DNA from: Ignisphaera sp.
GTDB lineage: Archaea > Thermoproteota > Thermoprotei_A > Sulfolobales > Ignisphaeraceae
Assembly: GCA_038831005.1 (NCBI GenBank)
Contig: JAWBKZ010000007.1
Location: forward strand, 1-53,521
Reading direction: 5' to 3'
Length of the DNA: 53,521 nucleotides
A program made the translations under genes and the position numbers. Below the pieces are notes generated by a model that saw only the letters and a list, made by a program, of their open reading frames with translations, ran no database searches and was not told the DNA's origin. Of this stretch, positions 34,548 to 43,373 are shown one piece after another. Numbering within the stretch: position 1 is the stretch's first letter; each line of letters starts with the position of its first letter.

Positions 34548-35449
34548 TTACACCTCCTTAGCATCCAATATTTTTTCGAGGGCTCTACCCCATTCGTCTT
34601 TCAATCGATACCTCTTACTTTCATCTTTATAGTATTCTTCACCTAGTTCTTTTTTCGATGGTAGAGGAGGTGGTAAACCGTATTTCTTAGCACATTTAGT
34701 GATACCACTCTTAACACCAGTAAAACCTCTTCTGTCAACTTCTATGCCTCTTTTTTCATCTCCTCAATAATTTCATCTTTACTTAATAATATTCCTTCCT
34801 TCCACGCTTCATATGCTATCTCGATTAGGACTTTCCCAGAATCTGTTAAGCAATCATAGAACTTTTTAACTTGCTCGAGGTTTAGCTCTTCAGGTGCGGG
34901 CTTTTTCCCCTCAACTGCTGGTGGTTGTGCTTTAACTTCCTCTATTAGGGGTTTGACTAGCTCGATTTTCTTCTGAGATGCAAAAAGAGAACGCCATAAC
35001 GGTAAAAGTCTCAATACCACCTCTCCTGGATCTCCTTTTGAAATACTTATTGAGGTTACTTTTTTGCTTCCAAGTTCTCTTAAATCGTATATATCCCATC
35101 TATCGCCGTTGGTAATGATGAAGTAAGGTATCTTGTTTTGCCAACCATACTTAAAGCCTAGTTCGATAATTTGCTTCTCGTCTAGACTGGTTCCCAGACT
35201 TTTTGCCTCTATCGCTATGATTCTCTCCTCACCTACGTAGAGAACGTAGTCCGGAACCCCTGCTCCCTGTTTCTCTTCAGATCTAACCTGCTCCGGATTT
35301 TCAATATCCCATCCAAGTGCCCTAAGCAATGGGTCTATCAGTACGTATCGTGTCAGCATTTCGTTCTTCTCAAGCAAGTTTCTGTACCTCTCGATGCGTT
35401 CCCTTAGCTTCTTAATTATTTCAATAAGATTATCGAGACAACTCACCAT
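34548..35449 (-). pseudogene. HsdR_N-like nuclease gene with a one-base frameshift
   Basis: The N-terminal part reads as a coiled helix followed by a PD-(D/E)XK domain of the type I restriction HsdR N-terminal kind (PDYVLYVGEERIIAIEAKSLG). The frame ends with EEMKKEA at 34742, right after an A6 run (T6 at 34751-34756 on the plus strand). Adding one base to that run lets it continue as EEMKKRGIEVDRRGFTGVKSG through GLPPPLPSKKE to EKILDAKEV and a stop at 34548. The tail is clearly the missing C-terminus. The likely start is the ATG at 35449; an in-frame start at 35503 would run through the AbrB gene. This is a sequencing error, a real lesion, or slippage on A6. Confidence 0.65.
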
Positions 35450-35600
35450 CTTCACCACAAGCATTCCTAATATAAACCACTCCGTTCTCGAAGACTCACT
35501 CAACCTCGTCGCTCTCCCTCAACTCTAGTAGTTTATGGACCTCTCTGGGAATAGTTGTCCTATAATATCTACCAATCCTGGTGCGAGCCATAACGGGCAT
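35430..35600 (-). pseudogene. AbrB/SpoVT-type DNA-binding protein gene with an in-frame TGA
   Basis: From ATG 35600 (or 35591) the frame reads MPVMARTRIGRYYRTTIP, then REVHKLLELRESDEVE, the swapped-hairpin AbrB fold. A TGA follows at 35496-35498 and the same frame continues as VFENGVVYIRNACGEDGE to a TAA at 35430. Family members have DEVEW at this point, so the stop is best explained by TGG changing to TGA. The end of the read-through frame overlaps the start of the HsdR_N-like gene, so the two formed an operon resembling an antitoxin-nuclease pair. Confidence 0.65.
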
Positions 35601-35755
35601 AAGCTCTATAGCACCTACTACAGAATTCTCTAAGAGAATATAAAAAACTTGAGTACTAAAGATTGTTTGCAGATCTATTCATGAAGCGAACTGTTTTTAG
35701 AGGTTTTCTCTAACTACATGCTCTACATACAGAAGTGAAGTGATTTGATTCTTTG

Positions 35756-36370
35756 TTAGAATATTCCCGCAGGTCTGTAGAAGTATGAGTGCTTTGTGTG
35801 ATTGAACATGAGCCCCTCATCAAAACTCAATTCCTTCAAGAGTTCTGGGAGTCTGTGGTATTTGAAGTAGTGGAGGAACCCCGTCTTCTCCTCACGATAT
35901 ATGAAGAAATTGTTTACCCAGAGGAACAGATCCCCGTTCCCAAACCCCCAGTGGCGTGTGTGCGATTAAATCAACAGCTCTCCAGTAATCTTTTTAGCAA
36001 TTTGTGAAACTCTCTAAGAGCTCTCTAATCTCGTAAGGAATCTTCGAGCTATCCACATCAACTATGTTAACAACTATTCTCTGCTGACTACTCATCGCCC
36101 CTCGTTTCCCGTTTAGAGATCTCTTGATGTCTATAGCTCTCAATGCCTCATGCATAACAATCTTTGGATTGAATGTATATCCCTCTAGTTTACAAACTAC
36201 TAGCCCCTTTCTAATCATTCTCTTTAGAACTTCGTATACTGTTCCCTTGGATAGACTTCTCGCCACCAACATTTCATATATCGCTTTGATCTCTACAAAA
36301 GTGAATACTATATTTCTCCAGTCCCAGAGTCGCTCCTCTACTGCTCAGAACTACTATTGCCCAAAGCCAT
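35756..36370 (-). pseudogene. Winged-helix regulator-like gene with several lesions
   Basis: The intact piece (35994-36272) encodes a winged helix (LSKGTVYEVLKRMIRKGLVVCKLEG) and a following domain. The coding sense continues upstream as VEERLWDWRNIVFTFVEIKA, but it is joined to the only nearby ATG (36370, MALGNSSSEQ) by a frameshift. Downstream the frame hits TAA, then goes on as KDYWRAVDLIAHT, shifts by one base and reads RHWGFGNGDLFLWVN through FFIYREEKTGFLHYF to PAGIF before a stop at 35756. At least three lesions are needed to restore one protein of about 200 residues. Its target is unknown. Confidence 0.55.
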
Positions 36371-36447
36371 CAAATCTGATGTTTCAATACACACCAAGAA
36401 ACTGAAACATTGGGAAAGTTAATAAACTTTTTACTTGAATTGAAAGC

Positions 36448-36525
36448 TGGCGGGCCCGCCGGGATTTGAACCCGGGTCCTCCGGCTCCGGAGGCCGGCGC
36501 CCTCTCCTGGCTGGGCTACGGGCCC
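36448..36525 (-). tRNA. tRNA-Arg (anticodon CCG), CCA encoded
   Basis: On the minus strand a full cloverleaf is visible: acceptor GGGCCCG/CGGGCCC, D stem GCCC/GGGC, anticodon stem CCGGC/GCCGG with loop CTCCGGA (anticodon CCG, decoding CGG), and T stem CCGGG/CCCGG with loop TTCAAAT. The discriminator is G, followed by encoded CCA at 36450-36448. No intron is present. The stems are nearly all G-C, as expected for a hyperthermophile. The accessory zone with decayed genes lies directly beyond its 3' end, the usual side for integration. Confidence 0.97.
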
Positions 36526-37377
36526 TACTATGTGCGGAGTTACTGGTGTCTTTTGTGTTGTGGTTTTTGGGTTTCAGGTATATCGTGGATCATTCTTGTC
36601 TGCTGCTTTATTTCTTCGTGTGTATTACTGTCTATAGCTGTTAAAAACATATAGATACTATCTTTAAAGAGTATTCGAATTAATCTATAGTGAAGCCTAT
36701 ATATTGCTACTCTATTGCCATCTTTTTTAGTTATCTAGTTTTCCGTATCCTCGGTATAATGTGGGATGATGTGGATCCGTAACAGAATTATTGAAACTAA
36801 TAGTGTAGAGAGTATTAACAATAGCTTGATAAAAGTAGTCAACTATAGTTACCAAAATCATTGAGATAATTAAACTGATCTAAAGTGTTTTCCAGAGATT
36901 CTCTAGAAGATTCTTCAGCAATTAGATGAAGTGAATAAGATAGAAAGCTTAGAGAATGTGATACTAATAGTATCTGCATTAGTATCGCTATCTAGAAAGA
37001 ATAGAGCGGATCATGATGTAGAAACAATAGTGTTAAAGGATCTACATAGCTTCTCTAACTAGATATGATGTTATCTCTCATCAATATGTATTAACTTGAT
37101 TAACTATAATTCTATATCGAGACACTATCCATTTGTAGAGTTTAGAAGATGTTTGTTAATCAGTATAGATATCTCGATTTAGAGAGCAATATATCTAAGA
37201 GATCTTGGTTTATGAAGCTTCTTAACTATAAATATCTAGTTGATTACTATATTCATGAGCTCTACATTATGTGTTGTAGTGCTTAATAGTGTCGATACAT
37301 TAGATATTTATACTATATACATAAAGTCTTGTTTATTACTAGTTTCATCAATACTCAGATAATTAACTATATGGAGG
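36526..37377. other. Intergenic region between tRNA-Arg and the Nfn genes
   Basis: No complete gene is visible. About 50 codons on the plus strand ending at TAG near 37062 (VNKIESLENVILIVSALVSL, then SRKNRADHDVETIVLKDL) look protein-like and could start at GTG 36931, but they are not supported by a ribosome binding site or a known family. The ribosome binding site of the next gene, GGAGG, touches its ATG. Confidence 0.3.
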
Positions 37378-38253
37378 ATGATTAAAATATATGGAGCTAC
37401 AAGATATACTGTATTGAGGAAGCGGATACTAGCTCCAAAGATCAAGGAGATCGATATCTATTCTCCAAGGATAGCTAGAGCTGCTAGAGCTGGTCAATTC
37501 GTTATGGTTATGGTTGATAGAGTGAGTGAGAGAATTCCGTTGACTATAGTTGACTGGGATAGAGAGGATGGATGGATTAGAGTAGTGTTTCAAGAAGTTG
37601 GTGTAAGCACAATTAAGTTGGGCTTAGTGGATATTGGAGAAGATCTATACCATGTCTCTGGCCCTCATGGTGTTCCAACACATATCTCTAGGTTTGGAAC
37701 TGTGGCTGTTGTTGGTGGAGGTGTTGCTGTAGCAGCTTTGTATCCTGTTGCTAGAGCTTTTAAAGAAGCTGGGAATAGAGTTGTAGCTATTATTGGTGCT
37801 AGGAGTTCTAATTTGCTTATATACGAAGATAAGGTTAGAAGTATATGTGATGAACTCTACATCTCTACAGACGATGGTAGTAGAGGAATTAGAGGCTATG
37901 TATCTAGTGCTCTAGAGAAGATCTTTTCTGAAGGCCTTAAACTAGATCTAGTTTGGATAGTGGGGCCTGTTGCTATGATGAAGATGTGTAGTTCTGTAGC
38001 TAGAAGATATGGTGTTAGAGCTGTAGCTAGTTTGAATCCTATAATGGTTTGCGGTATTGGTATGTGTGGTGCTTGTAGAGTCAGAGTCTACGGTAAAACT
38101 AGATTTGCTTGTCTTGAGGGACCAGAGTTCGATGCTCTTGGTGTTGACTGGAACGAGCTTGAGCTCAGATTACAGATGTATAGAGATGAAGAGAACATTT
38201 CTTTAAGAAGATTTCTAGAGAGTGGTGGCTGTATTGGTCAAGATAAGACCTAG
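37378..38253 (+). CDS. NfnS/SudB-type ferredoxin-NADP reductase subunit
   Basis: Small subunit of an NADH-dependent ferredoxin:NADP oxidoreductase or sulfide dehydrogenase pair. It has an FAD-binding barrel (AGQFVMVMVDRVSERIPLTI), a nucleotide-binding domain (VAVVGGGVAVAALYPVARA) and a 2Fe-2S loop CGIGMCGACRVRVYGKTRFAC. The same fold occurs in DHOD electron-transfer subunits, but the partner gene that follows is NfnL-like rather than pyrD. The two genes overlap by 32 bases. The complex would move electrons among NADPH, NADH and ferredoxin, and so complement the NADP-linked hydrogenase encoded elsewhere in the window. Confidence 0.85.
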   Translation: MIKIYGATRYTVLRKRILAPKIKEIDIYSPRIARAARAGQFVMVMVDRVSERIPLTIVDWDREDGWIRVVFQEVGVSTIKLGLVDIGEDLYHVSGPHGVPTHISRFGTVAVVGGGVAVAALYPVARAFKEAGNRVVAIIGARSSNLLIYEDKVRSICDELYISTDDGSRGIRGYVSSALEKIFSEGLKLDLVWIVGPVAMMKMCSSVARRYGVRAVASLNPIMVCGIGMCGACRVRVYGKTRFACLEGPEFDALGVDWNELELRLQMYRDEENISLRRFLESGGCIGQDKT

Positions 38254-39613
38254 AGTATCTATCCCAAAGAGAAATCCTCTAGATAGAGTAAAAGACTTTG
38301 ATGAAGTTGTTCTAGGGTATAGTGAGAAAGAAGCTATAGAAGAAGCATCTAGATGTATACAGTGTTCTACTAAACCATGTGTACAGGGATGCCCTATAGG
38401 AATAGATATTCCGCGATTCATAAAGCTGATCAAGAAACAGAGATATGAAGAAGCTTACAGAGTTATCATAGAGAGATGCCCTATACCTGCTGTAACTGGT
38501 CGTGTATGTCCTCAAGAAAAACAATGTGAAAAGTTCTGTACATTAGCTAAACTGGGTGAACCAATAGCTATAGGTGCTCTTGAGCGATTTGTAGCTGATT
38601 GGATTCACCAACACGGTGTGGATATAGAGGATAAGTACAGAGGGTGTAGAAGAGGTAGAATTGCTATTGTAGGTTCTGGACCAGCTGGAATAGTTGTTGC
38701 TTACGATCTAGTTCGACTCGGATACGAAGTAACAGTATTTGAGGCTCTTCATGCTGCTGGAGGAGTTCTGATGTACGGTATCCCAGAGTTTAGGTTACCG
38801 AAGAAGATAGTTGATTACGAAGTAAAACGTCTACTTGATCTAGAGATCAACATAGAACTTGGGGTCATAGTTGGTAGAACAATCTCTATCTATGATCTTT
38901 TAGACAAATTCGATGCAGTATTCATAGGTACTGGAGCAGGTCATCCACGACTTCTAGAGATTCCTGAAGAAAATCTTAACCACATCTATACAGCTAACGA
39001 GTATCTAACTAGAGTAAACTTGATGAAGGCCTACCTCTTCCCATGTTATGATACACCAATACGTAGAGGTAGATATGTAGCTGTTATTGGTGGAGGAAAT
39101 ACAGCTCTAGATGTAGCTCGATCAGCTCTTAGGCTAGGAGCAAAAGAAGTTTTTGTTGTTTATCGTAGATCTAGAAACGAGATGCCTGCAAGATCAGAAG
39201 AGATAAGCAATGCTGAAGAAGAAGGTGTTAAGTTTTTGTTCTTAGTTCAACCAATAGAGTTCATAGGCAATGGCTCTGTCTCAGAGATAAAGTTAATGAA
39301 AATGAGGCTTAGTGAACCAGATGAAACTGGAAGACCGAGACCTATACCAACAGGTGAAACAATATCGCTACAAGTTGATACAGTTGTTAATGCTATAGGT
39401 TTTCACCCCAATCCATTAATACCTATGACTGTACCCGAGATAAAGATAGACAATAAAGGGAGGATAGTAGTTGATAGAGAAGGGAGAACAACTCTATCGA
39501 GAGTCTATGCTGGAGGAGATATAGTGGTAGGAGAAGGGACAGTAATAGAGGCTATGAGATGGGGTAAAATAGCTACACAAACAATACACAGAGACTTATC
39601 GTTAGAGAGATAG
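38222..39613 (+). CDS. NfnL/SudA-type (GltD-like) flavoprotein subunit
   Basis: Large subunit of the Nfn/Sud pair, also resembling glutamate synthase small chain. N-terminal Fe-S motifs are CIQCSTKPCVQGCP near 40-53 and CPIPAVTGRVCPQEKQCEKFC near 78-98. An FAD motif (IAIVGSGPAGIVVAYDL) and an NADPH motif (VAVIGGGNTALDVARSA) follow, with the C-terminal FAD contact RVYAGGDIVVGEGTVIEAM. No glutaminase or glutamate synthase large chain is present nearby, so an electron-bifurcating transhydrogenase or sulfide dehydrogenase role is favoured. The start is GTG at 38222, inside the end of the small subunit gene. Confidence 0.87.
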   Translation: MVAVLVKIRPRVSIPKRNPLDRVKDFDEVVLGYSEKEAIEEASRCIQCSTKPCVQGCPIGIDIPRFIKLIKKQRYEEAYRVIIERCPIPAVTGRVCPQEKQCEKFCTLAKLGEPIAIGALERFVADWIHQHGVDIEDKYRGCRRGRIAIVGSGPAGIVVAYDLVRLGYEVTVFEALHAAGGVLMYGIPEFRLPKKIVDYEVKRLLDLEINIELGVIVGRTISIYDLLDKFDAVFIGTGAGHPRLLEIPEENLNHIYTANEYLTRVNLMKAYLFPCYDTPIRRGRYVAVIGGGNTALDVARSALRLGAKEVFVVYRRSRNEMPARSEEISNAEEEGVKFLFLVQPIEFIGNGSVSEIKLMKMRLSEPDETGRPRPIPTGETISLQVDTVVNAIGFHPNPLIPMTVPEIKIDNKGRIVVDREGRTTLSRVYAGGDIVVGEGTVIEAMRWGKIATQTIHRDLSLER

Positions 39614-39753
39614 TGATTGTGTGTACATGACATTGATTCTAGACTATTCAGATAATGTTACAAAGTATAGAGATTGTTTGATTTAACTATTCTAAGAAAA
39701 TCTAAATTCTATACAATAGTCTAGATAAATAAACATCAAAAACTAGGGTAAAG

Positions 39754-39761
39754 CTTTAAAG
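39754..39761 (+). promoter_or_regulatory. TATA box of the O-phosphoserine sulfhydrylase gene
   Basis: CTTTAAAG would place the start site near 39784, downstream of the TTG at 39769 and upstream of the ATG at 39805. This argues for the ATG start. Confidence 0.45.
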
Positions 39762-39804
39762 ACACTCTTTGTTATCTAGTAGTGATGGTGATCAGTATCT
39801 GTAT

Positions 39805-41013
39805 ATGCAAGATGTTGAAAATCTCTACTGTGAAGAAGGTATAGATACTCAAGAATTCATTAGTTTAGCTAGAGAGATTTTGAGTAGAGGTGGTATAGAT
39901 AGAGCTATTGTTGTTGATGGATATAGAGTTATAGAGAACTGCAAGCTTTTCCAAACACTTAAGAAACTCGGGGTTAGAAGAATACCTGTATCTCGTGGCA
40001 TTGAGAATACATTTGTACCTCTCGAGGTAATGGGATTTTTCGAAGATATTCAACCCAGTATCTATAGAGTTTTTAGAGATACTGAAGAACTTCTCTACAA
40101 GAATTGGCCAACACCTCTAGTGAAGCTCTCTAGAGTCTCTATAGATGATAGAGTTGTTTGGGCTAAACTAGAGGGATTCAATCCATGGAGTATGAGTATT
40201 AAGGATAGAGTGGGATGGTATATGTATAGAAAAGTTGCTGAAGCCTACGGCAGAAGAAATCTGGGGCTTCTCGTGGAATCAACATCAACAAACACAGGTC
40301 TAGCTATAGCTGCTATAGCCAATATGTATCTCTCTAAACTTAGAGCATACATACCTTCAACAGTTTCACAAACAGGTGAGCTTATGTTAAAGGTATTTGG
40401 TGCTGATGTTGTAAGATCTACTAAACAGTTAACAGTAGAGCTTATAGATGAAGTTAATGAGATAGCTAGAAAAGAGAAGGCTATACATCTTAACCAGTTC
40501 TACAATGATGCTAATTTCGAGGTTCATCTAAGGTATACAGCAAAAGAGTTAGAGCTACAGATCAGAGAAGCAGGTATAGCTCCTAGAGCCATAATCGGTG
40601 GCCTAGGGACCTCTGGACATATGTCTGCCATAGCCCTCTACTTCAAGAGCAGGTTCAGAGGAATCAAGATCTATGGTGTAGTACCTAGAGAAGGAACAAT
40701 TATACAGGGTATAAGGCGAATCGAATCAGGTATGAAGTGGATACATTATATCGATATAGATGGAGTTATAGAGGTTTCACTCGAAGAAGCTATACAGTCT
40801 ATCATACATATAGCTAGAAGAGAAGGTATACTAATTGGATTAAGCAGTGGCGCTGTATATACAGGTTATAGAAAACTTGTAGAAAATGGTGAACTAAATG
40901 AAGGTGACTATATACTGGTGTTCCCAGATCATGGATACAAATATACTGAACATCTACAGAGATACCTAAACAGTATCAATAGCAATATAAAACCTATGGA
41001 TTCAGAAATTTGA
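39805..41013 (+). CDS. O-phosphoserine sulfhydrylase (cysteine synthase), Aeropyrum type
   Basis: PLP enzyme that makes cysteine from O-phosphoserine and sulfide. After an N-terminal extension of about 95 residues, the fold-type II core shows WPTPLVKLSRV, the Schiff-base Lys in NPWSMSIKDRVGW, the substrate loop STSTNTG, LNQFYNDANFEVH, GGLGTSGHMSA and IQGIRRIESGMKWI. The first Arg of GIRR corresponds to the phosphate-binding Arg of the Aeropyrum enzyme, as I recall that sequence. The N-terminal extension is also shared with it. An in-frame TTG at 39769 lies between the TATA box and the predicted start site, so I chose ATG 39805. It stands alone after the Nfn pair. Confidence 0.88.
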   Translation: MQDVENLYCEEGIDTQEFISLAREILSRGGIDRAIVVDGYRVIENCKLFQTLKKLGVRRIPVSRGIENTFVPLEVMGFFEDIQPSIYRVFRDTEELLYKNWPTPLVKLSRVSIDDRVVWAKLEGFNPWSMSIKDRVGWYMYRKVAEAYGRRNLGLLVESTSTNTGLAIAAIANMYLSKLRAYIPSTVSQTGELMLKVFGADVVRSTKQLTVELIDEVNEIARKEKAIHLNQFYNDANFEVHLRYTAKELELQIREAGIAPRAIIGGLGTSGHMSAIALYFKSRFRGIKIYGVVPREGTIIQGIRRIESGMKWIHYIDIDGVIEVSLEEAIQSIIHIARREGILIGLSSGAVYTGYRKLVENGELNEGDYILVFPDHGYKYTEHLQRYLNSINSNIKPMDSEI

Positions 41014-41330
41014 AGTAACATAAGAATGATAATAATTGATAAACTATATAGCTTAAGATATAGATTAACAATTATCAAGCTACATGATTATCGATAAAAA
41101 GTATCTGTTTGATTATGATAGAACTGAGTATATTACTATAATAACTTATTGAGGTTATATTGATAATGATAAAGATAATACTCTATCTAGAGAAGCGATA
41201 CTGCTTATCTCAAGAGCATACACTATATCTTAGGTATGTTTCTAAAGATACAGAGTTGATAGAGGAGCATCATCACATGTACATCATTTCTCTATGCTAG
41301 TATCTATATATCTATGGTGTTTAATAGCTT
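41014..41330. other. Intergenic region, nothing recognised
   Basis: AT-rich, many stops in all frames, no RNA motif noted. The decayed vapC begins at its right edge. Confidence 0.3.
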
Positions 41331-41717
41331 CTATGACCATCTTCTGTTTGTATTCTTATTTGATTTTAGTAATTTTGTTCTATTTTTTCTTGTTTGCGTT
41401 ATATGGAGTGTATCGTATATAGGCAGTAAATACTCAAGAAATATCTTGTAATGCTCTTGAAAGATATTCATCCTGATTCTCTAGAACTATAGCTATTTTG
41501 TCTATGAGTATCTTTAGCATCTTTACTAGCTTCAATACTGTATCTCTATATCTCTATCTATCTTCCTATATATAGCATAGTGTTTCCATATAGTGTTAGA
41601 AATCTCTTTAACGATATGTTCTATAGACTATCCTTAGAGACAATAGAGCTCTACCTTAATTCAGTCGAGTTCTCTCAAAACATACTTGACTAGAGATGAA
41701 GCATCAATTATTATCAT
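41331..41717 (-). pseudogene. vapC: Decayed VapC-type PIN-domain toxin gene
   Basis: From ATG 41717 the sequence reads MIIIDASSLVKYVLRELD and hits TGA. Continuing with frame changes gives ELYCL, EHIVKEISNTIWKHYAIYRK, MLKILIDKIAIVLENQDEYL and finally PIYDTLHITQTRKNRTKLL. These are the N-terminal Asp motif, the Glu helix and the YD...A..NRTKLLTSD region of crenarchaeal VapC in the right order. At least three frameshifts or stops are present, so no active toxin is made. Confidence 0.7.
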
Positions 41718-41826
41718 GACCCTTCCTCACATAACCTATAGCATTACTAGAGATGCTTCCTGGAAGACTATCGATAACGTTATGAATTTTCTTCAGTATC
41801 TCTAACCTATAATTCTTTTTTACCAT
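41704..41826 (-). pseudogene. vapB: VapB-type antitoxin remnant
   Basis: A 40-codon frame from ATG 41826 reads MVKKNYRLEILKKIHNVIDS, then LPGSISSNAIGYVRKGHDNN and stop. The tail matches the C-terminal toxin-binding end of crenarchaeal VapB proteins (SLP ... VREGHDN), and its stop overlaps the vapC start as in intact pairs. The DNA-binding N-terminal half is missing. Confidence 0.5.
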
Positions 41827-42335
41827 ATATACATATAGAATTATGTGTCGAGTTCTTTCACAAAATCTAAACCACTATTCACATCTTCTGTTTCTCATAT
41901 CTAGATGTCGATATGGCTTTGAGAATTAATTGCATCAGCATCTCAATGGATCTCAGAGTTACATGTGTTGCATTCTTCTTAATCGTCTTACTGTTTACAT
42001 GTTTTAAACCACTTGGATTTAGGTTTCTATGTCTCTATCTGGTGAGCACAGTATATTGACAACACTTCTACATAGTGATTGGGAATCATTTTGCTACTAG
42101 ATATAGATATAGATACTTATTGTTGACTCTTACACTAGATCTATAATAACACTAGATCTATAATACTTGGTTTGTGTATCTAGATAGAACAGTTTACATA
42201 AACTCTATATATAGGTCGAAGCTATGGATTACTACATATGTATTGTTTATGTTTTCTAGTAAATAAAATATATATAATATTATGATATATGTTTAGGGAG
42301 TAAGGGCATCTGTTTTGCTATTTCATAGCTAATAG
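41827..42335. other. Intergenic region, no gene recognised
   Basis: A short minus-strand stretch (ETEDVNSGLDFVKELDT, ending at TAA near 41841) may belong to the lost N-terminal part of vapB or to another decayed gene. Nothing else is seen. Confidence 0.25.
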
Positions 42336-43232
42336 CTATAGCCATTCACATTGAGTACACTTTGTTGTGTATTCTTCTTCATATGGTAGAGTAGCTCTCC
42401 TGATAATGAACTGCTCATCAAAATCTTTCATATACTCTAGCACCAAGTTTTTCATTTTATTTGTTAGTATATAGACAGGTATTGTTACACCTAACTGTAT
42501 TAGTGTTTTCTTTGCTAATGCTTTTCTCAACATATGGTTTACGCTTGTACAAACGTAATCAGCTTTCTCTATATATGTAATACAGCTAGCCTTAGTTAAG
42601 GTATTACAGGTAGAGAATACTGTTACACTAACACTATACCTATCCTCTATTCTCCTAATCTCAGATATCTCCCAGCATCTCAAACCTATAACACTAACAG
42701 CAATTTTCCTACATCCTAACTCAATAGCTTTTACAATACCTTCAACTTGATCTATAGTCGCATTATCTTTATCTAGAACAAAACCTTCTAGTTTCTCAAT
42801 ACTCTCAATAACCTCATTGATAGGGTAGGTCTTGAGAAGACCATTCATAACTGCTCCAACACCTTGAACCAATTGTGGAGATCTTGCAATAATAGTTCCA
42901 GCTCCATCACATACAATTACAGCACAATCAAAAAACTCTTTCTCTATTCCCCAAGACATGATCTCAGAAGTTCCGAAAGCAACTATTCTCCCTAAATCGA
43001 ATCTTCTTTTAGGTGTAAATAATCCGTATTCCTTTATCTTAAGCTTCAACACATATTTTACAACATCTTCACAAACTTTTCGTATACCATAAACTCTATG
43101 CATATAGGTACAATGCTGAAGTTTTGGTTCTGAAATAACTTCTATTGATTCATCTTCATATACTCTCGCTATAGCCCCCATAATAAGGGTTTCATGATAC
43201 CTCATTCCATAAACCTCTTCTCCAGACCACAT
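42336..43232 (-). CDS. DUF2099 protein, methanogenesis marker protein 8-like
   Basis: 298 residues, cytosolic. Characteristic pieces are HCTYMHRVYGI near 40, YGLFTPKRRFDLGRIVAFGTSE near 68-90, FFDCAVIVCDGAGTIIARSP near 100-119, LVQGVGAVMNGLL, ATIDQVEGIVKAIELGCRKIAV, and a Cys-rich C-terminus (TTKCTQCEWL). These match the DUF2099 family known in methanogens as marker protein 8, whose function is unknown. The conserved FDCAVIVCDGAGT block is the most telling. ATG at 43232 is the first start; the ATG at 43205 (MRYHETLIMG) fits the family start better. It is flanked by a decayed vapBC and an AAA ATPase. Confidence 0.75.
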   Translation of the reverse strand: MWSGEEVYGMRYHETLIMGAIARVYEDESIEVISEPKLQHCTYMHRVYGIRKVCEDVVKYVLKLKIKEYGLFTPKRRFDLGRIVAFGTSEIMSWGIEKEFFDCAVIVCDGAGTIIARSPQLVQGVGAVMNGLLKTYPINEVIESIEKLEGFVLDKDNATIDQVEGIVKAIELGCRKIAVSVIGLRCWEISEIRRIEDRYSVSVTVFSTCNTLTKASCITYIEKADYVCTSVNHMLRKALAKKTLIQLGVTIPVYILTNKMKNLVLEYMKDFDEQFIIRRATLPYEEEYTTKCTQCEWL

Positions 43233-43373
43233 GTTTTGTGCATAACTACTTTAAGATTATGTTTCAGATTGCTCTAAACTATTGAGCTTTACACATACCT
43301 AGTAATGCTATATTTATTAAAGAACGATATTTATTGAGTTCTGTGTATCGAGTAGCGGTGCTTAAGTTATATA

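Noticed and set aside
35496-35498. TGA in the AbrB-like gene as selenocysteine or reassigned stop
   Set aside because: The family has Trp here, no stem-loop is evident, TGA is used as a normal stop elsewhere in the window, and neighbouring genes also carry lesions.
37378-38253. pyrK (dihydroorotate dehydrogenase electron-transfer subunit)
   Set aside because: The overlapping partner is a GltD/NfnL-like flavoprotein, not PyrD.
38215-38524. Minus-strand open frames opposite the NfnL gene
   Set aside because: Shadows of conserved Fe-S motifs on the other strand; no start context.
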